Both the position numbers and the translations under genes were made by a program. A stretch of DNA of 5,291 nucleotides from Nitrospirota bacterium. GTDB taxonomy: Bacteria > Nitrospirota > Thermodesulfovibrionia > Thermodesulfovibrionales > Magnetobacteriaceae. The stretch spans positions 1 to 5,291 of the forward strand of contig JADGAE010000152.1 of the NCBI GenBank assembly GCA_015232165.1, read 5' to 3'. The notes under the pieces were generated by a model. The model searched no databases and was not told the origin of the DNA. It saw only the letters and a program-made list of their open reading frames with translations. The stretch's first letter is position 1, and every line of letters begins with the position of its first letter. Positions 1 through 4,345 of the stretch are shown piece by piece.

Positions 1-50
1 GGCCACAAGACGCCCCTTTCTTTCTTTGTATCGCATGCAATCGAAACGCG

Positions 51-87
51 CTATAACGACATCTCTGCCTACTATAACGTTGTTATA
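51..87. repeat. CTATAACG direct repeats and a TATAAC/GTTATA palindrome upstream of rpmB
   Basis: CTATAACG occurs at 51-58 and again at 72-79, exactly 21 bases apart, about two helical turns. The second copy is the left half of a perfect inverted repeat: TATAAC (73-78), a 3-base spacer, then GTTATA (82-87). No T-run follows, so it does not look like a terminator. Half-sites on the same helix face suggest a possible protein-binding site, but its distance (about 50 bases) from the best rpmB promoter makes its role uncertain. The repeat is seen directly; a regulatory function is inference only. Confidence 0.35.
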
Positions 88-138
88 TGAGGTAATTATA
101 AATTTCGTATAGATTTTTAGGTGAGGCAATTCGCCCCC

Positions 139-167
139 TTGCAACATCTTGTCTGAAATGTTATTAT
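139..167 (+). promoter_or_regulatory. Predicted sigma70-type promoter of rpmB
   Basis: The -35 box is TTGCAA at 139-144 (4 of 6 to TTGACA). The -10 box is TATTAT at 162-167 (5 of 6 to TATAAT). They are separated by the ideal 17 bases. Transcription would begin near 174, giving a leader of about 28 bases that contains the strong Shine-Dalgarno of rpmB. No other promoter is evident before 867, so it may also serve the two genes downstream. Confidence 0.6.
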
Positions 168-185
168 AGAAGATATTATTTATAC

Positions 186-194
186 AAAGGAGGT
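186..194 (+). promoter_or_regulatory. Shine-Dalgarno of rpmB (fixes the GTG start)
   Basis: AAAGGAGGT is essentially a full complement of the 16S rRNA 3' end. It lies 7 bases before the GTG at 202, so it sets the start there even though the codon is not ATG. This strength is expected for a highly expressed ribosomal protein gene. Confidence 0.85.
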
Positions 195-201
195 TGACAC
201 A

Positions 202-390
202 GTGGCAGTCTGTTATGTTTGCGGCAAGAAAAAGACAACGGGCAATAACGTTAGTCATGCCAACAATAAAACGCGCAGATGGTTTCATCCCAATCTGCAA
301 ACAATAAAGGCACATACCGACAAGGGCCCCAGGAAGATAAGCATCTGTACGCGATGCCTGCGCTCGGGGCTAATCAAAAAGGCCATTTAG
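202..390 (+). CDS. rpmB: 50S ribosomal protein L28 (bL28), zinc-ribbon type
   Basis: Component of the large ribosomal subunit, where bL28 binds 23S rRNA. The 62-residue protein has the family hallmarks: an N-terminal MAVCYVCGK, a basic centre with the [11 protein letters not shown] stretch (residues 23-33), and the closing [13 protein letters not shown] (48-60). Four cysteines in two CxxC pairs (C4/C7 and C49/C52) mark the zinc-binding form; many bacteria have a cysteine-free form. Length is normal for a short bL28. The GTG start is chosen because a near-perfect Shine-Dalgarno lies 7 bases upstream and because the MA[VK]C start is typical. A sigma70-type promoter precedes it. The DUF721 gene follows after 29 bases on the same strand, suggesting co-transcription. 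Identification is very secure. Confidence 0.97.
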   Translation: MAVCYVCGKKKTTGNNVSHANNKTRRWFHPNLQTIKAHTDKGPRKISICTRCLRSGLIKKAI

Positions 391-419
391 CGGAATCAAC
401 AATTAAGGTGTAAGGGCAC

Positions 420-866
420 GTGGAGAAGGCCTCTTCCTTTTTTGAATCGATCATCAATGACCTTGGATTGGGGGAGGCTATGCACCTGCAAAGGATATGT
501 GATCGCTGGCATGGGCTGTTTCCGCCGCCTATGTCGCTGCACACGCAGCCGGATTCCCTCAGAAACGGCACCCTGCATATAAACGTCGACTCGCACGTGT
601 GGCTGCAGGAGCTGCACTTTTACCAGACCCACATCCTCGAAAAACTCCATGCCTACAGGATCAGGGCGATAAAGCTGCGTGTTGGAGCCGTCACAGCCAA
701 CACCACGGACACCGCCAATGGCAACATGGCGCTCATCCCCCTGGATGAGGAAGACAGATGCTTTATAGACGCCACCATCGCCGTCATAAAAGACGACGAC
801 CTCAGGGCTATAATCCAAAAAACCATGCAGAAGGCCTTCTCCCGCCCCGGGAAAAACGGACGTTGA
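420..866 (+). CDS. DUF721 family protein (DciA-like, putative replicative helicase loader)
   Basis: The 148-residue protein matches the DUF721 pattern: a short N-terminal helix, W30 in the RICDRWHGLF segment, then HTQPDSLRNGTLHINVDSHV ending in WLQELHF (residues 41-67), the strongest family signature. It continues with a helix and an IRAIKLRVG strand (81-89). The C-terminal part (about 107-141) resembles the helical tail of many short DUF721 proteins, with a D-x-x-L-R core at 126-129. In characterised bacteria DUF721/DciA binds the DnaB helicase and promotes its loading at the origin; that role here is inferred from family membership. The start is GTG at 420, with AAGGTG (405-410) as a plausible ribosome site 9 bases upstream; no in-frame ATG fits better. 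It follows rpmB by 29 bases, and its TGA directly abuts the ATG of the next gene, so all three are probably one transcript. Confidence 0.85.
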   Translation: MEKASSFFESIINDLGLGEAMHLQRICDRWHGLFPPPMSLHTQPDSLRNGTLHINVDSHVWLQELHFYQTHILEKLHAYRIRAIKLRVGAVTANTTDTANGNMALIPLDEEDRCFIDATIAVIKDDDLRAIIQKTMQKAFSRPGKNGR

Positions 867-2936
867 ATGAGGGTGACACTGACCTGCCTTCTGTGTCTGT
901 CGCTGCTGCCAAGTGTCATGCTCTGTAGAGGTGCAGCCGCCGATGATGAACTCAACCATCTCATCAACAGTGTCAGAGGAGAGGTCAGGGTCAGACCGGC
1001 GGTCATTGAGGACCTTCCCAGGCGGTTGTTCCTGCTCAACCGGTGGGCATGGATGCTCTTTGAACAGGGCATGGATGTCAACAAGGTATACCCCTGGCAG
1101 AAGGCTATAGACATTGACAGAGTCGGTAAATCAAATCCACAGGAGGCCATGACAACCGTAGCCGCCGCCTATGCCGACCTGGAACGTTTCGTTGCGGCAT
1201 ACAAGGAAAATCCAACCGAAAACAAACATCTAATACAGGAGATAAACAAAACGAGGCGGGAGCTAAAGACCACTCCAACCAATGTCGCTAACCTTAAACA
1301 TCGGATTGATTGTCTGAACCATTGGGCTAGGTTACTGATGTCTCGGGGTTTTGGTGCCGGCAGGATATACACGTTTGAGACCGCAATGATGCTGACATCC
1401 TATGCCGAGACCCAACCCGAGACGGCATTCCGGCTCACAGAAGGCCTGTTTGCAGCCCTGCAAGAGTTACAAGCCACGCCCGTGATAACATCCCACCCAC
1501 CCACAGCCGTGATAACCACGCCGTATCCGCCCCCCCCACCGTCCCATGCCGGGTCACCAAAGACAGTGGTTACCGTCAAGCTGAAGCTCAACGCACCCTC
1601 GGCACTGGTCACAGAGGGCGTTGCCGTATACGACTCCAGGATGGCGATGACAAACATCAACGCCGATTTTAAATCAACCAGGATCGAGTACCCTCCACTA
1701 ACCCCTTCCGTAAAGGGAGATGGCTACATGCAGGCAAACGATGGCGCCATATCGTTGGATATCTCTACCGTGCCCGTGTTTGTAGAACCTGTGGGTATGG
1801 GGCAGGGTGGGTGTGCCGCAACGCCGGAACATAGTCCCTTTGGGATGCTGGCCGGGGATTTTGATAGCCTCGGCAGTGCAGGCGGTCAGCGGTATGCGGG
1901 CAATCTGGCTGCCAACTTGCCATTTAAGCAGATTCGATTCATCGGACCAAATGGCCTTCACTTTATACTCTACAGAGACGGGGCTGTTAAAGGTGGCGGA
2001 ACAAGATACCTCGATAAAATGAAACCCCTGTACGATGACGCTATCTCAAAGGGATTAAACGTCATGCTCACCATAGACCCAAGTACGGCAAGGGTTGCCC
2101 CAGGAGCATTTAACAAGCGCGGGGAGTTTGCAAAGGATGATGTAAAGCCTTATGTGGAATTCCTTGAGACAGTCATGCGTAAGTATCCCAAGGTCAGGGA
2201 TTATGTCCTCGATACCGAGGCGGATGCCTCCTGGCAGCCCGAGACGTATGCAAACGTATTGGCTATAACGTACAAGACGATCAAGGGACGCTGTCGCAAC
2301 TGCCGACTCACCACAAGCGGGCTGTTTAAGCGCGATCTGGTGTTCTACGAACGAGTCCTTGAGACCCTGAAGCAAAAAAAGGTAAAGAAGGCCTTTGACT
2401 TCTTTGACATGTGGCATCCCTACGGCGGGCAGGAGCAGAACATTGATAGTGTCGACGAATACGAACAGATTCGCCAAAGCTACAACGACACTGTAACGCT
2501 GCTGGAGCGTTATGGCTATTTCAACGTACCAATCTTTATCGGAGAGACGGGTTATCCCAGTGATAGCCACGATCCGCACCTATCTGCCGACGTTCACTCG
2601 GAGAGTAGGCAGGCCCGGGAGCTGATCAAACGGTTTGTGACCGCCATCGCTATTGGCGTAAAGCGGGTCTACTGGGCCACTACCGTGGATTATCACAGGT
2701 TTGGTGGCATACAGGGCTATTTCGATTACACCGGACTGATACACAATCCGGAGAACAAGCAGTTGTCTCACAAGAAGTCGGCCTATTACTCCTACAGACT
2801 ACTGATTGAAAAACTGAGCTGCTTTGAAAACGCCATGGTAACACGAATACCCAACCTCTCCGGGGCCGTTGGGTATAAGTTTGAAAAAGGCAACAGGGCC
2901 ATCTACGTCTTATGGGCAGATGAACCAGACCAATGA
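867..2936 (+). CDS. Secreted multidomain protein with a C-terminal clan GH-A-like glycoside hydrolase barrel
   Basis: The 689-residue protein starts with a signal peptide (residues 1 to about 25, hydrophobic core then RGAAA-DD), so it is exported. Next come two copies of a helical module (about 33-109 and 126-202), a linker rich in proline (205-230) and a beta-rich stretch (about 233-310) ending in SLDISTVPVFVEP. The C-terminal part (about 324-689) resembles a (beta/alpha)8 barrel of clan GH-A, close in style to GH39/GH5-like proteins: SPFGM (323-327), IRF (356-358), GLNVMLTIDP (396-405), DTEAD with E451 at the strand-4 acid/base position, MWHPYG (515-520), IGETGYPSD with E560 at the strand-7 nucleophile position, and VYWATTVDY (601-609). 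Two glutamates about 109 residues apart fit a retaining hydrolase; the substrate is unknown. The ATG abuts the preceding TGA and lacks a clear Shine-Dalgarno, suggesting coupled translation. The end at AIYVLWADEPDQ looks abrupt. Export and barrel calls are fairly firm; enzymatic activity is inferred. Confidence 0.82.
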   Translation: MRVTLTCLLCLSLLPSVMLCRGAAADDELNHLINSVRGEVRVRPAVIEDLPRRLFLLNRWAWMLFEQGMDVNKVYPWQKAIDIDRVGKSNPQEAMTTVAAAYADLERFVAAYKENPTENKHLIQEINKTRRELKTTPTNVANLKHRIDCLNHWARLLMSRGFGAGRIYTFETAMMLTSYAETQPETAFRLTEGLFAALQELQATPVITSHPPTAVITTPYPPPPPSHAGSPKTVVTVKLKLNAPSALVTEGVAVYDSRMAMTNINADFKSTRIEYPPLTPSVKGDGYMQANDGAISLDISTVPVFVEPVGMGQGGCAATPEHSPFGMLAGDFDSLGSAGGQRYAGNLAANLPFKQIRFIGPNGLHFILYRDGAVKGGGTRYLDKMKPLYDDAISKGLNVMLTIDPSTARVAPGAFNKRGEFAKDDVKPYVEFLETVMRKYPKVRDYVLDTEADASWQPETYANVLAITYKTIKGRCRNCRLTTSGLFKRDLVFYERVLETLKQKKVKKAFDFFDMWHPYGGQEQNIDSVDEYEQIRQSYNDTVTLLERYGYFNVPIFIGETGYPSDSHDPHLSADVHSESRQARELIKRFVTAIAIGVKRVYWATTVDYHRFGGIQGYFDYTGLIHNPENKQLSHKKSAYYSYRLLIEKLSCFENAMVTRIPNLSGAVGYKFEKGNRAIYVLWADEPDQ
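963..1472 (+). repeat. Duplicated helical module inside the secreted protein gene (two units, 279-base period)
   Basis: Residues 33-109 and 126-202 align without gaps at a constant offset of 93 residues. Identical positions include I33/I126, N34/N127, R37/R130, E39/E132, P44/P137, L50/L143, R53/R146, L57/L150, N58/N151, W60/W153, A61/A154, L64/L157, G68/G161, Y75/Y168 and A80/A173. The core is LN-x-WA-x-x-L-x-x-x-G followed by Y and A. Units run about 963-1193 and 1242-1472 in DNA. The DNA copies have diverged, so this is an old internal duplication. I do not recognise a named domain; the charged, helix-like pattern could be a binding or dimerisation module. Confidence 0.75.
1480..1540 (+). 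repeat. Proline-rich linker: 27-base repeat and C8 tract
   Basis: CCGTGATAAC occurs at 1480-1489 and 1507-1516, a 27-base period that keeps frame and encodes VIT twice (residues 206-208 and 215-217). Just after it, a run of eight C residues (1530-1537) encodes part of a Pro stretch. This is a flexible, low-complexity hinge between the duplicated N-terminal modules and the beta/barrel part. The C8 run is a potential slippage site. Confidence 0.7.
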
Positions 2937-2966
2937 GCACGGTTGTTTGCAGCGCCCCCTTTGTAG

Positions 2967-2995
2967 TTGGGAGTTTACAGCCCGGGTCTTAAAAT
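2967..2995 (+). promoter_or_regulatory. Possible weak promoter of the Uma2-family gene
   Basis: TTGGGA (2967-2972) and TAAAAT (2990-2995) are separated by 17 bases; matches are 4 of 6 and 5 of 6. Transcription would begin about 8 bases before the ATG at 3011. That fits the lack of any recognisable Shine-Dalgarno there and would make the message nearly leaderless. The 74-base gap holds no hairpin-plus-T-run terminator for the preceding gene, so read-through is also possible. Confidence 0.3.
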
Positions 2996-3010
2996 GTTAC
3001 AGTAGTAAGC

Positions 3011-3547
3011 ATGGAGACACAGGCATTAGAGAGGGACTTTGATTTAACCGAGATAATCAATGGAGTGGAAGTTATGGGGCCTAGTCCGTTTGGAGAACAT
3101 CAGAGAGTTAGCCAAAACATAAATCGCTTGATTGCTAATTATGTCTATACAAACAAGTTGGGGATGGTCTTTTATTCCCCGCTTGACGTTATCCTGAAAG
3201 AGGGTGAGCAACGGCTGCAGCCCGATATCCTGTTTATCAGGAAAGAAAACATGGGTATTTTCCAGGATTGGGTCAGAGGCGTGCCCGACATGGTGTGTGA
3301 GATAGTATCCAAGGGGTCAGTCGCTAAAGATACCGTAATCAAGAGAGATATATACGAGCGTTATAAAGTGCCTGAGTATTGGATTGTCTTTCCTGAGTTT
3401 GAAACCATAGAGATGTTTACCATTGAAGGGGATAGATACAAACTCTTCTCTGCAGCCGAGGGAGAGGGTATAGTCAAATCCAGGGTCATTGAGGGTTTGG
3501 AGATAGACGTCAATGACGTATTCGGTGATTTCTACGTATCCTCTTAA
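3011..3547 (+). CDS. Uma2 family (DUF820) PD-(D/E)XK nuclease-like protein
   Basis: The 178-residue protein has the usual Uma2 length and order: an opening EIINGVEVMGPSP (14-26) with E20, GEHQRVSQNI (28-37) with H30, LQPDILFI (69-76) with D72, then PDMVCEIVS (92-100) with E97, D107-x-x-x-K111, and YERYKVPEYWIVFP (115-128). D72, E97 and K111 are the likely nuclease-fold metal/catalytic positions by family analogy. The canonical EVxSPS is EIVSKGS here and the usual YWIVDP is YWIVFP, so the signature is slightly degenerate. Uma2 proteins are often multicopy in cyanobacteria and environmental bacteria; their cellular role is unsettled. The ATG start places the domain boundary correctly, although no Shine-Dalgarno is visible. 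The gene is AT-richer than its neighbours, with more TTA, ATT and AAT codons, suggesting separate ancestry. A structured region with a terminator follows. Confidence 0.88.
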   Translation: METQALERDFDLTEIINGVEVMGPSPFGEHQRVSQNINRLIANYVYTNKLGMVFYSPLDVILKEGEQRLQPDILFIRKENMGIFQDWVRGVPDMVCEIVSKGSVAKDTVIKRDIYERYKVPEYWIVFPEFETIEMFTIEGDRYKLFSAAEGEGIVKSRVIEGLEIDVNDVFGDFYVSS

Positions 3548-3589
3548 AAAAGCATGGTAAAATGGTGTCAAGGGGACTTCTTTGTGGCC

Positions 3590-3699
3590 GGGGCGCCTCG
3601 CCCCTCCCCTTGCAGGATGAGGGTCTGAGGGAGAAGGGGCGAGCCGCCCCCGGCTCAAATGGACAGAGTCCTTCTCCCTTTTTTTTCTCAAGGCGCCCC
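3590..3699. repeat. Nested, mutually exclusive inverted repeats (attenuator-like or MITE/REP-like element)
   Basis: Perfect pairings visible: GGGGCG (3590-3595) with CGCCCC (3599-3604), loop 3; CTCGCCCCT (3597-3605) with AGGGGCGAG (3635-3643); AGGGAGAAGG (3628-3637) with CCTTCTCCCT (3670-3679); GAGCCG (3641-3646) with CGGCTC (3651-3656), loop 4; and GGGGCGCCT (3590-3598) with AGGCGCCCC (3691-3699). Several share arms and cannot form together. The outer pair encloses everything, as the ends of a small dispersed element would. It could instead be an RNA switch or simply a compound terminator. Confidence 0.6.
3628..3686 (+). terminator. Predicted intrinsic terminator downstream of the Uma2-family gene
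   Basis: A perfect 10-base-pair stem, AGGGAGAAGG (3628-3637) with CCTTCTCCCT (3670-3679), runs straight into eight T residues (3679-3686). The long loop is itself folded by GAGCCG/CGGCTC (3641-3656), bringing the stem arms together. It lies about 80 bases past the Uma2 stop. A second stem ending at 3699, with T6 at 3704-3709, could act as backup. Confidence 0.6.
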
Positions 3700-3753
3700 C
3701 CACTTTTTTATGCACCCATTGCCCTGAAGGTCTTTTCCGGCAATACCCCTTTA

Positions 3754-3762
3754 TGGTATAAT
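3754..3762 (+). promoter_or_regulatory. Extended -10 promoter of the phosphatase-mltG pair
   Basis: TGG-TATAAT is a perfect extended -10 (TGnTATAAT). The best -35 at proper spacing (TTTTCC, 3733-3738) is poor, as allowed for this promoter class. Transcription would start near 3769, excluding the ATG at 3763 as the start of the following gene and favouring the ATG at 3793. Confidence 0.55.
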
Positions 3763-3792
3763 ATGACCAGTAATGAATCAAATGGCGAGGGT

Positions 3793-4335
3793 ATGGCACA
3801 GCGCAGGATAACCCTGTATGCAGACATAACACTGCTCTATATATTGATGTGGAGCTACATAGGCTATTCAGTGGCAGCGGGAAACTTCCATGTGGTCACT
3901 CCCGGTAAGGCCTATCGCTCCGCACAACTGGACAAGAAGCAACTGCAATACTACATCAACAAGTACAAGATCGCGAGCATACTGAACCTGCGCGGAGAAA
4001 ACCCCGGGGTTGCGTGGTACGTGGACGAGGTCGGGTTCAGCAACGAGCACAACATCACCCACTATGACGTTGCACTGTCCTCCGAAAGAGAACCGACGGC
4101 CACGGACGTTGCCACACTGCTGCGCATCTTTGCCGAGGCGCCGCGCCCCATACTCATACACTGTTGGGCGGGGGCCGACAGGTCAGGACTCGTATCGGCC
4201 ATGTGGAAGGTCGTCGTGGAAAACGAACCAAAATCAAAGGCACAGAGACAGCTCTCTATCTTCTATGGACACCTGCCCTTTGGCGACAAGACCGTGATGG
4301 ACGGATTCTTCCGGAAGTGGAGCCCGACCGATTAA
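3793..4335 (+). CDS. Membrane-anchored or secreted dual-specificity/tyrosine phosphatase-like protein
   Basis: The 180-residue protein (from ATG 3793) has the cysteine-phosphatase P-loop HCWAGADRSG at 123-132, a complete C-x5-R-S/T signature with nucleophile C124 and phosphate-binding R130. D92, 32 residues upstream in THYDVALSS, is a good candidate general acid. TPGKAYRSAQL (36-46) and SILNLRGE (62-69) are typical of bacterial DSP-like phosphatases. The N-terminus (residues about 6-29) is hydrophobic, preceded by RR and ending SVAAG, so it is a signal anchor or signal peptide and the catalytic domain should lie outside the cytoplasm. The frame is open much further upstream, but that part is non-coding-like, and the ATG at 3763 precedes the predicted transcription start. 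A GCGAGG lies just before 3793 but is close. The substrate is unknown: protein, lipid or polyphosphate are all possible. The stop touches mltG. Confidence 0.85.
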   Translation: MAQRRITLYADITLLYILMWSYIGYSVAAGNFHVVTPGKAYRSAQLDKKQLQYYINKYKIASILNLRGENPGVAWYVDEVGFSNEHNITHYDVALSSEREPTATDVATLLRIFAEAPRPILIHCWAGADRSGLVSAMWKVVVENEPKSKAQRQLSIFYGHLPFGDKTVMDGFFRKWSPTD

Positions 4336-4345
4336 AAGGGTTGTC

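Larger units (their letters stand above)
3548..3792. other. Structured non-coding intergenic region
   Basis: No supported gene lies here. One frame is open from 3562 into the phosphatase, but its translation is Arg/Pro/Ser-rich, low in complexity and unlike the family. Contents in order: a TGG-TAAAAT extended -10-like motif (3555-3563), nested G/C-rich inverted repeats (3590-3699), two T-runs (3679-3686 and 3704-3709), and a TGG-TATAAT extended -10 motif (3754-3762). AAAAAAG (3546-3552) and CTTTTTT (3703-3709) could also pair as an outermost stem. Confidence 0.7.

Noticed and set aside
1..36. Divergent gene start on the minus strand (ATG at 36-34, open to the left edge)
   Set aside because: Only 12 codons are visible (MRYKERKGRLVA), with no Shine-Dalgarno before the ATG; cannot be distinguished from chance.
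1..90. C-terminal end of a + strand gene entering from the left (frame 1 open to the TGA at 88-90)
   Set aside because: The 29 residues show no recognisable motif, another frame is also open to 110, and the stretch is AT-rich like the intergenic DNA that follows.
867..945. Lipoprotein signal at the N-terminus of the secreted protein (C20)
   Set aside because: The residues before C20 (V-M-L) do not fit a lipobox, which needs a small residue at -1. RGAAA-DD after it fits signal peptidase I better.
396..959. Long minus-strand frame opposite the DUF721 gene (187 codons)
   Set aside because: Antisense shadow of a recognisable family on the + strand, with no motif or ribosome site of its own. The same holds for the other minus-strand frames at 2055-2579, 3317-3832, 3868-4161 and 4484-5280.
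2971..2995. TTTACA (2974-2979) as the -35 of the Uma2 promoter
   Set aside because: Only 10 bases separate it from TAAAAT (2990-2995), too short for a sigma70 promoter.
3562..3792. N-terminal extension of the phosphatase reading frame (77 extra residues)
   Set aside because: It covers the inverted-repeat element and T-runs, translates to low-complexity Arg/Pro/Ser-rich sequence, has no ribosome site, and would put the membrane segment in the middle of the protein. The extended -10 at 3754-3762 lies inside it.
3548..3792. CRISPR array or tRNA in the repeat-rich intergenic region
   Set aside because: The repeats are inverted, unequal and nested rather than direct and evenly spaced, and no cloverleaf with TTC and anticodon arms is visible.
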